From contig UCEY01000023.1 of assembly GCA_900471605.1 (NCBI GenBank), forward strand, positions 49,650 to 113,649: a stretch of 64,000 bases of DNA. The letters are read 5' to 3'. The notes under the pieces were generated by a model. It was not told the DNA's origin. It ran no database searches and saw only the letters and a list, made by a program, of their open reading frames with translations. This stretch comes from Hyphomicrobiales bacterium (lineage in GTDB: Bacteria > Pseudomonadota > Alphaproteobacteria > Rhizobiales > Rhizobiaceae). Of the stretch, positions 1 to 8,780 are shown in pieces; the first letter of the stretch is position 1; each line of letters begins with the position of its first letter. The position numbers and the translations under genes are program-made.

Positions 1-60
1 GGTTAGGGTGAGGGGCAGCCTCGATCAGAGGGCAGAAGGCGTTCGTTGCGTCAGCGAAGC

Positions 61-1044
61 TCAATCCGCGTACTGGCCGGCAGCCTGGATGACCGGCTTC
101 CAGCGGGCGATTTCGCTTTCGAGCTTGGCTTTCAGCGCCGCGGGCGTGACGTCGTTGTCCGGCGACGGCTCGGTGCCGAGTTCGGCGAAGCGGGCAGCGA
201 CGCTCGGGCTCTTCAGGGCAGACTTGAGGGCCTTGTTGAGCTTTTCGATCGCATCCTTCGGGGCACCCTTGGGCGTGTAAAGACCGTGCCAGATACCGAC
301 TTCCATCTGCGGCAGGCCCGCTTCCTTGACGGTCGGGATGTCCTTCAGCACGTTGAGGCGTGCCGGCGAGGTGACGGCATAGGCCTTCACGGTGCCGCCC
401 TGGATCTGCTTGGTGGTATTGGTGGTCTGGTCGCACATGATATCGACCTGGCCGCCGAGAAGATCGGTCATCGCCGGACCGGTGCCCTTGTAGGGAACGG
501 TGACGAGCGAGGTCTGGATCGAGCTCATGAACAGCATGCCGCACAGATGCGAGGCCGCGCCGATGCCGGCATTGGCGACGGTCACTTTGTCCTTGTTGGC
601 CTTGGCGTATTCGATGAGGCCCTTGAGATCGGTGGCCGGCATGTCCTTGCGGGCAAGCAGCGTCATCGGAACGTCGGTGACGAGACCGACATAGTCGAAG
701 GCGTTGAGCGTGTCATAGGGCAGCTTGCGGTAGAGCGAGGCGCTGGTCGCCATGCCGATATGGTGCAGGAGAACGGTGTAGCCGTCGGCTTCGGCGTTCG
801 CGACACGGGCCGCACCGAGCGTGCCGCCGGCACCGCCGACGTTTTCGACGATGACCTGCTGGCCGAGATCCTTCGACATGGATTCGGCGACGAGACGCGC
901 GACCGTGTCGGTCGGGCCGCCGGCCGCAAACGGCACGATCATGGTGATCTGGCGCTCGGGATAACCGGCGGCGTTGGCGGAAGCGGAGAAAAGGGAAAGC
1001 GCCGCAAGAGCGGTTGCGCCGAGAACGGCGTTCAGGATTTTCAT
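61..1044 (-). CDS. TctC/Bug-family tripartite tricarboxylate transporter substrate-binding protein
   Basis: This is a periplasmic solute receptor of the Bug/TctC family, which hands carboxylates or similar acids to a TctA/TctB membrane pair. The 327-residue length is normal for the family. Residues 1-25 form a Sec signal peptide ending in ASANAA. The mature start has the family landmarks YPERQITMIVPFAAGGPTD and a later GGAGGTLGA loop. An SD-like GGAGGAG lies just upstream of the ATG. The gene is downstream of, and co-directional with, the DctB/DctD-like pair, with a 209-bp gap. No TctA/TctB gene is visible; they could lie beyond the left edge, or this could be an orphan receptor, which is common for Bug proteins. 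The substrate cannot be read from the sequence. Confidence 0.9.
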   Translation of the reverse strand: MKILNAVLGATALAALSLFSASANAAGYPERQITMIVPFAAGGPTDTVARLVAESMSKDLGQQVIVENVGGAGGTLGAARVANAEADGYTVLLHHIGMATSASLYRKLPYDTLNAFDYVGLVTDVPMTLLARKDMPATDLKGLIEYAKANKDKVTVANAGIGAASHLCGMLFMSSIQTSLVTVPYKGTGPAMTDLLGGQVDIMCDQTTNTTKQIQGGTVKAYAVTSPARLNVLKDIPTVKEAGLPQMEVGIWHGLYTPKGAPKDAIEKLNKALKSALKSPSVAARFAELGTEPSPDNDVTPAALKAKLESEIARWKPVIQAAGQYAD

Positions 1045-1191
1045 CGGGGCTCCTCCAGGATGAAACTTTGTTCAGCCGGCGCGCAAATTTCCTCCGACGC
1101 CAACCTGGGGACCATTTGCGGCAAGACGCGGAACACGCGCAATCGTTGCTAAAGCCCTAAAACACCATTTCCGGAGATATCGCGCCGCAAT

Positions 1192-1239
1192 ATGGGTGGA
1201 TTCGGGAACAATCGACAAAAAGGATGGGTGGATATCCAC
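1192..1239. promoter_or_regulatory. Direct repeats and palindrome upstream of tctC-like gene (possible activator sites)
   Basis: ATGGGTGGAT occurs at 1192-1201 and again at 1224-1233, exactly 32 bp apart (about three helical turns). The second copy overlaps the perfect palindrome GTGGATATCCAC at 1228-1239. These lie about 150-190 bp upstream of the solute-receptor start, the distance expected for enhancer sites of an NtrC-type activator. No convincing GG-N10-GC sigma-54 promoter was found between them and the gene, so the role is an inference. Confidence 0.35.
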
Positions 1240-1253
1240 ACATGCCGCCGCAA

Positions 1254-2639
1254 TCAGCCGTCCCTGTCGTCCTGCAGCATATGCTCAGGCCCGAGCAGCT
1301 TCTTGTCGAGCCCGTATTTCTGCATCTTCTCGTAGAGCGTCTTGCGGGAAATCCCAAGGGATTCGTAGACCGGCCTGAGCGCTCCGCCATGCGCGGCGAT
1401 CTCGCCGGCGATGAGATTGCGTTCGAAGGCCGCCACCTTGTCGGCGAGCCTCCCCTGTCCGTCCCTGACCCCGTCCTTCACCACCCCGCCCGTTTCGCCG
1501 GGTTTCGGGTCGAGGCCGAGCACCAGCCGGTCGGCGGCGTTTCGCAGTTCGCGGACATTGCCCGGCCAGTCGCGCAGGGCGATCGCCGAGATTACCTCGG
1601 CCGGCACGTCCAGGTCTTCGCGGCCGTAGCGGGCAGCCGCCTCCCGCACCAGCTGGAGAAACAGAAGCGGGATATCCGCCCGCCGCTGCATGAGCGACGG
1701 CACATGGATGGTCGCGACGTTGAGCCGGTAGAAAAGGTCGGCGCGGAACCGGCCGGCCGCCACTTCCGCTTCCAGATCCACCTTGCTGGTGGCGATGAAA
1801 CGCACGTCGAGCGGCACGGTCTCGTTGGAGCCGAGCCGGGTGATGACCCGCTCCTGCAGCACGCGCAAAAATTTCGCCTGCAGGTCGACCGGCATGGAGC
1901 CGATCTCGTCGAGCAGGATCGTGCCGCCGCGGCCGTGTTCGAACTTGCCGTAACGCGGCCGCAGCGCGCCGGGAAAGGCGCCGGCCTCGTGGCCGAACAG
2001 CTCGCTCTCGATCAGGTTTTCGGGAAGCGCTGCGCAATTGATAGCGATGAACGGCCGGTTGGCGCGCGAGCTGATGTCGTGCAGCGCCCTCGCCACCACT
2101 TCCTTGCCGGCGCCGGTTTCGCCGATGATCAGCGTATCGGCGTCGGCCGCGCCGATCGCCCGGATCCGGTAACGGAGATCGACCATCACCTGGGTGCGTC
2201 CGGGAAGCCGGGCCTCCACATCGTCGCGCTTGCCGGCGACGGCCCTGAGGCGACGGTTTTCCATCACCAGGCTGCGCCGGTCGAGCGCGCGGCGGATGAT
2301 GCCGGCGAGATGCTGCGGCGTGAACGGCTTTTCGAGGAAGTCGTAAGCGCCTTCCCGCATGGCCTTGACCGCAAGCTGCACATCGCCATGACCGGTGACC
2401 AGGATGACCGGGATTTCCGCATCGAGCTCGCGGATCTTCTGCAGCAACGTCATCCCGTCGGTGCCCGGCATGCGGATATCGCTGACCACGACACCGTCGA
2501 AGCCGAAGCCGGTCAGTTCCAGCACGTGGTCGGCATTCGAAAAAGTCTGGACCGAGAGGCCGAACAGTTCCAACGCCTGCGCCGTCGAACGGCGCAGTTC
2601 CTCCTCGTCGTCGACCAGCAGAACCCGTTGCTCGCTCAC
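1254..2639 (-). CDS. DctD-like NtrC-family response regulator with altered GAFTGA loop
   Basis: This is a 461-residue two-component activator. The N-terminal receiver domain has acidic pocket D10/D11, phosphoacceptor D54 and K104. The AAA+ domain has Walker A GETGAGKE (173-180) and a GGTILLDEIGSM Walker B region. The C-terminal Fis-type helix-turn-helix reads SLGISRKTLYEKMQKYGL. The loop that normally reads GAFTGA and contacts sigma-54 reads GAFPGA (220-225), which could weaken or change sigma-54 engagement. The gene starts with GTG and overlaps the kinase stop by four bases, so the two are translationally coupled. The likely target is the adjacent TctC-type gene, by position only. Confidence 0.9.
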   Translation of the reverse strand: MSEQRVLLVDDEEELRRSTAQALELFGLSVQTFSNADHVLELTGFGFDGVVVSDIRMPGTDGMTLLQKIRELDAEIPVILVTGHGDVQLAVKAMREGAYDFLEKPFTPQHLAGIIRRALDRRSLVMENRRLRAVAGKRDDVEARLPGRTQVMVDLRYRIRAIGAADADTLIIGETGAGKEVVARALHDISSRANRPFIAINCAALPENLIESELFGHEAGAFPGALRPRYGKFEHGRGGTILLDEIGSMPVDLQAKFLRVLQERVITRLGSNETVPLDVRFIATSKVDLEAEVAAGRFRADLFYRLNVATIHVPSLMQRRADIPLLFLQLVREAAARYGREDLDVPAEVISAIALRDWPGNVRELRNAADRLVLGLDPKPGETGGVVKDGVRDGQGRLADKVAAFERNLIAGEIAAHGGALRPVYESLGISRKTLYEKMQKYGLDKKLLGPEHMLQDDRDG

Positions 2640-4465
2640 TCGGCTGCCTCCAGGACATTGCCGTCGGCGACGTCCAGTTCGATCAGGAAGACCGCGCCGC
2701 CTCCCGGGTGATCGGCGACGCTCAGGCTGCCGCCGAAATCCTTGATGATATTGTAGGAGATCGACAATCCCAGGCCGAGGCCCTTGCCGACCCCCTTGGT
2801 GGTGAAGAACGGATCGAAGATGCGCTCGTGGATGGCAGCCGCGACGCCCGGCCCGCGGTCGCGCACCGAGACCAGGACCTTGCCGTCCGCCTGGCTGGCG
2901 GAGACGGTAATGCGCCGGTCATCGAGGCCTTCGACCGCATCCGCCGCGTTGGTGATGATGTTGACCAGGACCTGCTGGAGGCGCACGGCGCCGGCCCTGA
3001 CCGGGGGAATGCCGGGATCGATCTCGAGCTCGAGCTCCGCATCCGCCGTCTTCAGGCGCACCGCGACGATCTCCAGCGTGTCGCGCACCACATCGTCCAG
3101 GGCAACGGCGCCGAGCTTTTCGTTCGGCTTGCGGGCGAAATTGCGCAGATGCCTGCTGATCGAGGCCATGCGGTCGATCAGCGCCGAAATGCGCCGGACA
3201 TTGTCGCGCGCATCGTCGGTACGGCCGAGATCGATCAGCACGCCGGTCGTTTCCGCATAGGTCTTGGCGGCGGCGAGCGGCTGGTTGAGTTCGTGCGACA
3301 GGGCCGCCGACATCTGGCCGAGGCCGGCGAGCTTGCCGGCCTGGATGAGGTCGGCCTGGGTCTGGCGCAGCCGCTGTTCGGTCAGCCGCCGTTCGGCGAT
3401 CTCCTCCTCGATGCGGCTGTTGACCCGGGCAAGGTCGGCGGTGCGCTCGGCAACCCGGTGTTCGAGCTCATTGCGGGCCTGCGCCTGCAGCATCAGCCGT
3501 TCGTTGAGCCTCGCCCGGCGCTGGAGGACGATGGCGAGCCCGAGGCCGGCAAGGCAGAGCGTCAGCAGCGCCGCAACCGTCGCGGTCTTTGCCTGGGTAT
3601 GGACCGAACCGGTATCCATCAGCACGTTGACGGTCCAGCCGGCATCCGGCATCGGTTGCGATACGACGAGATATTCCTTCTCGGCTCCGCCGTCGCGGAT
3701 GGTCATCACGTCGCGGCCGGCAAATTCACCACGCTTCACCGGCAGCTCCCGCAGTTTCGCATCCGCATACCGCCGCGAAGCCTCGGTGCGGGCGATCCGG
3801 TCGGGCGTCAGCGGCAGGATGCTGGCGTAAAGCCATTCCGGGCTGCCGGTCATGAAGATGATGCCTTCGGGATCCGACACGAAGATCCGGTCGTCGCCGC
3901 CGCCCCAGGAGGCTTCGAGGCTGTCGATATCCACCTTGAAGACGATGACGCCGCGAATGGCGCCGCCGATCTCGATCGGCGACCCGAAATAATAGCCGCG
4001 CTTCGAAGACGTGGTGCCGAGCGCGTAAAAGCGCGACTGGCGGCCCTCTGCGGCATCCTGGAAATAAGGTCGGTAGATGAAGTTCTCGCCGACGAAGCTG
4101 ACCGGGCTGTCGTAATTGCTGGCGGCGATCGTCTCGCCATCCATGGTCATCACATAGATGTCGGAGGATTTCAGAAGCGCGTTGATGTCCTTGAGATAGG
4201 CGTTGGTCGTCGCCTGCAGCGTCTCGTTCTTCGGATCGAGGATCAGGGCCTCGATATTGCCCTGGTCGGCGATGAGGGCCGGCAGCGCCTCGTAACGCTT
4301 CAGATGGCCGTCCAGCGCCGACACGGCCAGACGCAGCGTCGTGCCCGCCTGGATCTCGGCTTCGTCGATATAACCGCGCGCGGCGATATCGCTGCCCTTG
4401 AAGACCAGCGCCACACCGATCGCCGCAAGCAGGGCCAGGGGCAGAAGAAAGCGATATCTGAACAG
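2636..4465 (-). CDS. DctB-like membrane sensor histidine kinase
   Basis: This is a C4-dicarboxylate-sensor-type kinase. An N-terminal transmembrane helix is followed by a periplasmic double-Cache-like domain, a second helix near LLTLCLAGLGLAIVL, a coiled-coil linker and a HisKA domain with LSHELNQPLAAAKTYAE. The HATPase follows with NIITNAADA, DRGPGV, FDPFFTTK and GLGLGLSISY. A GTG at 4414 is possible, but it would cut the first helix in half and has no Shine-Dalgarno. I place the start at CTG 4465, which gives the full helix (FRYRFLLPLALLAAIGVALVF), sits about 7 nt after AGTGGAGGA, and lies just after an in-frame stop. The gene overlaps the response-regulator GTG by four bases. It probably senses a carboxylate for the neighbouring transporter. 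Confidence 0.88.
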   Translation of the reverse strand: MFRYRFLLPLALLAAIGVALVFKGSDIAARGYIDEAEIQAGTTLRLAVSALDGHLKRYEALPALIADQGNIEALILDPKNETLQATTNAYLKDINALLKSSDIYVMTMDGETIAASNYDSPVSFVGENFIYRPYFQDAAEGRQSRFYALGTTSSKRGYYFGSPIEIGGAIRGVIVFKVDIDSLEASWGGGDDRIFVSDPEGIIFMTGSPEWLYASILPLTPDRIARTEASRRYADAKLRELPVKRGEFAGRDVMTIRDGGAEKEYLVVSQPMPDAGWTVNVLMDTGSVHTQAKTATVAALLTLCLAGLGLAIVLQRRARLNERLMLQAQARNELEHRVAERTADLARVNSRIEEEIAERRLTEQRLRQTQADLIQAGKLAGLGQMSAALSHELNQPLAAAKTYAETTGVLIDLGRTDDARDNVRRISALIDRMASISRHLRNFARKPNEKLGAVALDDVVRDTLEIVAVRLKTADAELELEIDPGIPPVRAGAVRLQQVLVNIITNAADAVEGLDDRRITVSASQADGKVLVSVRDRGPGVAAAIHERIFDPFFTTKGVGKGLGLGLSISYNIIKDFGGSLSVADHPGGGAVFLIELDVADGNVLEAAE

Positions 4466-4742
4466 GCCCGGGTTCCTCCACTTGGCTTAACCGCCTCCCG
4501 CGACGGCCAAAAGCGTATTCTAACCGCTGCACTGCCGATTTCCATAAAATCCTTCCGCCCTGTCAAATCAGGGCCCTGGCCGCCTTTCGGCTTTCAGGAG
4601 ACAAGCAAGCGGGGGCTGGATTCTGCAATCATTCCTCGTATTCTCGTAATAATGCTCCCCTACTGCTTGACTTCGCACCCGATCATGCTTCGATCACAGG
4701 CGCACAACGGGGAAAGCCGCAAAGGCGGCGCAAGGGGGTTTT

Positions 4743-5219
4743 ATGGTTTATCTGCTCGCATTGCTGATCGGTATCGTCGCCGGCCTTCGCGCCATGACCG
4801 CACCCGCCGCGATCGCCTGGGCCGCCTATCTCGGCTGGCTCAATCTCTCCGGTTCCTGGCTCTCCTTCATGGGCACGATCTGGGCCGTCGGCATCTTCAC
4901 CATCCTTGCCATCGTCGAACTGGTCACCGACCAGCTTCCCTCGACGCCGAGCCGCAAGGTGCCGCAGCAGTTCGGCGCCCGCCTGGTCATGGGCGCGCTC
5001 ACGGGTGCCGCGATCGGCACGCCCTATGGCGGCTGGATCGTCGGCCTGATTGCCGGCATCGTCGGCGCCGCAATCGGCACCTATGGCGGCGCTGCCGTGC
5101 GCGCCAAGCTGGCCGCCAGCTTCGGCAAGGATCCTCCGGCCGCCTTCATCGAGGACGCTGTCGCCATCATCGGCGCCTATCTGATCGTTGCGTCCCTACC
5201 CGTCGCAGGCGCGGTATGA
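4743..5219 (+). CDS. DUF4126 family small integral membrane protein
   Basis: This 158-residue protein is almost entirely hydrophobic, with about four membrane segments and glycine-rich stretches such as GLIAGIVGAAIGTYGGAAV. The N-terminal GLRAMTAPAAIAWAA and the DQLPSTPSR segment resemble DUF4126. No biochemical role is established for the family, to my knowledge. AAGGGGG provides a good ribosome site before the ATG. The stop overlaps the next start as ATGA, so it is translationally coupled to the flavin disulfide reductase. Confidence 0.82.
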   Translation: MVYLLALLIGIVAGLRAMTAPAAIAWAAYLGWLNLSGSWLSFMGTIWAVGIFTILAIVELVTDQLPSTPSRKVPQQFGARLVMGALTGAAIGTPYGGWIVGLIAGIVGAAIGTYGGAAVRAKLAASFGKDPPAAFIEDAVAIIGAYLIVASLPVAGAV

Positions 5220-6589
5220 AAACCTTCGACGCGATCATCATCGGCGCCGGCCAGGCCGGCCCCTCGCTCGCCGGGCGCTTCAACGACGCCGGCAAGACCG
5301 TTGCGATCGTCGAGCGCAAACATGTCGGCGGCACCTGCGTCAACACCGGCTGCAAACCGACCAAGACGCTCGTCGCCAGCGCCTATGCCGCTCATGTCGC
5401 CCGCCGTGGCGGGGACTACGGTGTCGTTCTCGACAGCCCGGTGAAGATCGATATGCCGGCCGTCATGCGCCGTTCGCACAAAGTGACGCTCGACTCGCGC
5501 CAGGGCAACGAGAGCTGGCTGGAAGGCATGCCGAACTGCACGCTGATCCGCGGCCATGCCCGCTTCGAGGACAAGAACACCATCCGCGTCGGCGACGAAG
5601 TTTTGACCGCGCCGCAGATCTTCCTCAATGTCGGCGGCCGCGCCGCGATCCCGGATTTCCCCGGCATCAGTGACGTGCCCTACATGACCAACAGCGATAT
5701 CGTTTTGCTCGACCGGGTGCCGAAACACCTGGTCATCGTCGGCGGCAGCTACATCGGCCTAGAATTCGCGCAGATCTACCGCCGTTTCGGTGCCGAAGTG
5801 ACCGTCGTCGAAAAAGGGCCGCGCCTTGTCGGCCGCGAGGACGAGGAAATCTCGCAGGCAATCCGCGAAATCCTCGAAGCCGAAGGCATCCATATCCGCA
5901 CCGGCGCCGAATGCATCCGTTTCCGCAAGCATGAAGACGGTGTCGCGGTCGGTGTCGACTGCACGCAAGGCGCGCCGGAAGTGATCGGCTCCGACGTGCT
6001 GCTCGCGGTCGGCCGCCGTCCGAACACCGACGATCTCGGCCTCGACAAGGCCGGCGTCGAGCTGGACGCGCGTGGCTACATCAAGGTCGGCGACGACCTC
6101 TCCACCAATGTCGCCGGCATCTGGGCGATGGGCGACTGCAATGGCAAAGGCGCCTTCACCCACACCGCCTATAACGACTTCGAGATCATCGCCGCCAACC
6201 TCTTCGACGGCGAGAGCCGCAAGGTCTCCGATCGAAAGGTCGGTTATGCGCTCTACATCGACCCGCCGCTCGGCCGCATCGGCATGACCGAGGCGGAGGC
6301 CCTTAAATCCGGCCGCAAGGTCCTGGTCGGCCGTCAGTCCATGGCAAGGGTCGGGCGCGCCGTCGAAAAGGGCGAAACGCAGGGCCTGATGAAGTTCGTG
6401 GCCGGTGCGGACACGCACGAAATCCTCGGCGCCGCCATCCTCGGCACCGGCGGCGATGAATCGATCCACGGCGTGCTCGACATGATGAATGCCGGCGCCA
6501 CCTACGATACGCTGCGCTGGGCCGTGCCTATCCATCCGACGGTCTCGGAGTTCTGGCCGACAGTCGTCCTTGGCATGAAGCCGGTTTGA
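5216..6589 (+). CDS. MerA-like FAD-dependent pyridine nucleotide-disulfide oxidoreductase
   Basis: This 457-residue flavoprotein belongs to the glutathione reductase/mercuric reductase superfamily. The N-terminal FAD site is AIIIGAGQAGPSLA. The redox-active cysteine pair is GGTCVNTGCKPTKT. The NAD(P) domain has IVGGSYIGLEFAQIYRRFG, and the second FAD motif is GIWAMGDCNGKGAFTHTAY. The C-terminal dimerisation domain ends with IHPTVSEFWPTVV, which carries the HP pair used as the active-site base. There is no N-terminal heavy-metal-binding domain and no C-terminal vicinal cysteine pair, so genuine mercuric reductase activity is unlikely. The start overlaps the DUF4126 stop. Confidence 0.9.
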   Translation: MKTFDAIIIGAGQAGPSLAGRFNDAGKTVAIVERKHVGGTCVNTGCKPTKTLVASAYAAHVARRGGDYGVVLDSPVKIDMPAVMRRSHKVTLDSRQGNESWLEGMPNCTLIRGHARFEDKNTIRVGDEVLTAPQIFLNVGGRAAIPDFPGISDVPYMTNSDIVLLDRVPKHLVIVGGSYIGLEFAQIYRRFGAEVTVVEKGPRLVGREDEEISQAIREILEAEGIHIRTGAECIRFRKHEDGVAVGVDCTQGAPEVIGSDVLLAVGRRPNTDDLGLDKAGVELDARGYIKVGDDLSTNVAGIWAMGDCNGKGAFTHTAYNDFEIIAANLFDGESRKVSDRKVGYALYIDPPLGRIGMTEAEALKSGRKVLVGRQSMARVGRAVEKGETQGLMKFVAGADTHEILGAAILGTGGDESIHGVLDMMNAGATYDTLRWAVPIHPTVSEFWPTVVLGMKPV

Positions 6590-6714
6590 CCGGGAAGCGG
6601 CCGATCTGAGCCTCTTTTGGACACGATTACAATTTTATCGATCCTCTAAGCGGGCCGGCAAGCATTTCCGTCTATGACAATCGGCATCAGTGTCCCTGTT
6701 CATGATGGAAACAG

Positions 6715-8673
6715 ATGTGCGGTTTTGCGGGCTTCGTCGGTGAGGCATATGGCTCCGGAAATCCGGAGGCGCTGCTATCATCCATGGCACAGGCGATCGC
6801 CCATCGCGGGCCGGACGGACAAGGCATTTTCGCCGCCCCCGGCCTGGGTCTTGCGCATGTCCGCCTGTCGATCGTAGGGCTCGCCGACGGCCAGCAGCCG
6901 ATGACGGATGCCGAAAACCGCTTCACCATCGTCTTCAACGGCGAGATCTTCAACTATGTCGAACTGCGCGACGAACTGAAGGCGCGCGGCATCGTCTTTC
7001 GCACCGGCAGCGATACGGAAGTCCTGCTGCAGCTCTACGCGACCTATGGCGAAGCCTGCCTGTCTCGCCTCAACGGCGACTATGCCTTCGCGATCTGGGA
7101 TCACAGCGAGCGCCGGCTGATGCTCGCCCGCGACCGGATGGGGGTCAGGCCGCTCTTTTATGCCGAGCACAAGGGTTCGCTCTATTTCGCCTCCGAGATC
7201 AAGGCGCTTCTGCAAGTGCCAGGCATCGAGGCCGAACTCGATCCGGTCGCGCTCGACCAGATTTTTACCCTCTGGGCGCCGATCCCGCCGCGCACCGCTT
7301 TCAAGGGCGTTTTCGAACTCGAACCCGGCCATCTGATGATCGCCCAGAACGGCCGCACCGAAACCCGGCCCTATTGGGTGCTCGATTTCCCGGATGCGGG
7401 CGATCATGCCATAGCCGACCAGTCTGCACGGGAAGAAGAATTGCGGGCGCTGCTGACCGATGCGACGCGGCTGCGCATGCGCGCTGACGTGCCGGTCGGC
7501 GCCTATCTCTCCGGCGGGCTCGACTCCTCGCTGATATCAGCGCTCGCCGCCCCGATGGCGCCGAACGGCCTCAACACCTTCTCGGTCACCTTCGACGATG
7601 CCGAACACGACGAAAGCGCCTTCCAGCGCCAGGTGGCAGAAGCCCTTGGCACCCGTCACCGCGCCGTCGCGAGCGGTTCCGCCGATATCGCCGCCAGTTT
7701 TCCGGATGTGATCCGCTTCACCGAACGGCCGGTCCTGCGCACCGCCCCTGCCCCGCTCTACCGCCTTTCCGGCCTTGTCCGCGACGCCGGCATGAAAGTG
7801 GTGCTGACCGGTGAAGGCGCCGACGAGGTATTCGCCGGCTACGACATCTTTCGCGAGGCCCGTGTCCGCCGTTTCTGTGCCCGCCAGCCCGGATCGAAAA
7901 TGCGGCCGCATCTTTTCCGCAAGCTCTATCCCTATCTGCCGGGTTTGAAGCAGCAGTCGGCGGAATATCTCGCCGCCTTCTTCGGCGCCGGCAACGATGT
8001 GGCAGACGACCCGCTCTTCTCCCACCGCCCGCGCTTCCGCTCGACGGCGGCGGCCAAGATCTTCTACTCCGACGATCTGCGCGCGACGCTCGGCAGTTAC
8101 GATGCGGCCGAGGAACTTGCGTCCCGCCTGCCGGCAAATTTCGGCCGCTGGCATCCGCTGCACCAGGCGCAATATCTCGAAAGCCGCTTCCTGCTGCCCG
8201 GTTACATCCTGTCGAGCCAGGGCGACCGCATGGCGATGGCGCACGGTATCGAAGGCCGGTTCCCTTTCCTCGATCACCGGCTGGTCGAATTCGCCACCCG
8301 TTTGTCTCCCGACATGAAGCTCAAGGGCCTCGACGAGAAGCATATCCTGCGCCGGATCGCCCGGGACCTCTTGCCGGATGTCATCAGCAAGCGCCCGAAA
8401 CAACCCTATCGCGCGCCGGACAGCCGCTCCTTCGCCGGCAGCAACGAACAGGCCTATGTCGGCGAGATGCTGGGCGAACAGGCCATCGCCGCCGCCGGCC
8501 TGTTCAACCCGAGGGCAGTCGCAAAACTCCATCAGAAATGCCGCCTGGCCCCGGTCTCCGGGTTCCGCGACAACGCGGCCTTCGTCGGCATATTGTCCAC
8601 CCAGCTCTGGCTGAAGGGTTTTTCCCGATCCGCCGCAGACAACACGCAGACCATTCGCAAGGCCGCGTATTAG
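6715..8673 (+). CDS. asnB: Asparagine synthase (glutamine-hydrolysing)-type amidotransferase of the polysaccharide cluster
   Basis: This 652-residue AsnB-family enzyme has an N-terminal class II glutamine amidotransferase domain. Cys2 (MCGFAG) is the nucleophile, with HRGPDGQG and FNGEIFNYVELR. The C-terminal ATP-pyrophosphatase domain has the P-loop SGGLDSS and TGEGADEVFAGY. The chemistry is ATP-dependent amidation of a carboxylate with glutamine nitrogen. It is the first gene of a polysaccharide block (Wzz, Wzy, Wzx and glycosyltransferases follow), so its substrate may be a uronic acid or amino-sugar carboxylate rather than aspartate. That is inferred from context; it may equally be a plain asparagine synthetase. 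Confidence 0.9.
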   Translation: MCGFAGFVGEAYGSGNPEALLSSMAQAIAHRGPDGQGIFAAPGLGLAHVRLSIVGLADGQQPMTDAENRFTIVFNGEIFNYVELRDELKARGIVFRTGSDTEVLLQLYATYGEACLSRLNGDYAFAIWDHSERRLMLARDRMGVRPLFYAEHKGSLYFASEIKALLQVPGIEAELDPVALDQIFTLWAPIPPRTAFKGVFELEPGHLMIAQNGRTETRPYWVLDFPDAGDHAIADQSAREEELRALLTDATRLRMRADVPVGAYLSGGLDSSLISALAAPMAPNGLNTFSVTFDDAEHDESAFQRQVAEALGTRHRAVASGSADIAASFPDVIRFTERPVLRTAPAPLYRLSGLVRDAGMKVVLTGEGADEVFAGYDIFREARVRRFCARQPGSKMRPHLFRKLYPYLPGLKQQSAEYLAAFFGAGNDVADDPLFSHRPRFRSTAAAKIFYSDDLRATLGSYDAAEELASRLPANFGRWHPLHQAQYLESRFLLPGYILSSQGDRMAMAHGIEGRFPFLDHRLVEFATRLSPDMKLKGLDEKHILRRIARDLLPDVISKRPKQPYRAPDSRSFAGSNEQAYVGEMLGEQAIAAAGLFNPRAVAKLHQKCRLAPVSGFRDNAAFVGILSTQLWLKGFSRSAADNTQTIRKAAY

Positions 8674-8675
8674 CC

Positions 8676-8691
8676 ATTGAAAATCTTCAAT
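8676..8691 (+). terminator. Weak AT-rich hairpin after asnB-like gene
   Basis: ATTGAA and TTCAAT form a 6-bp stem with an AATC loop immediately after the stop codon. There is no U-tract and the stem is weak. It could be an mRNA 3' end or an RNase-protection hairpin, but readthrough to the Wzz gene is likely. Confidence 0.25.
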
Positions 8692-8780
8692 TAACCTAAA
8701 ATTCACGACAATTCGGCATGATCGCCGGAGTGTGTCCAATTGTAGGTTCTTTCGCTGTGGCGGAAGGGCGGAGGTAGTCC

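Noticed and set aside
1045..1191. Sigma-54 promoter before the tctC-like gene
   Set aside because: I scanned the minus strand for GG-N10-GC with TGGC/TTGC boxes. The closest candidates had spacings of 9, 11 or 15 bases, so none is reported.
1224..2711. A 495-residue plus-strand ORF opposite the response regulator
   Set aside because: It is antisense to an unambiguous NtrC-family gene, and has no domain of its own.
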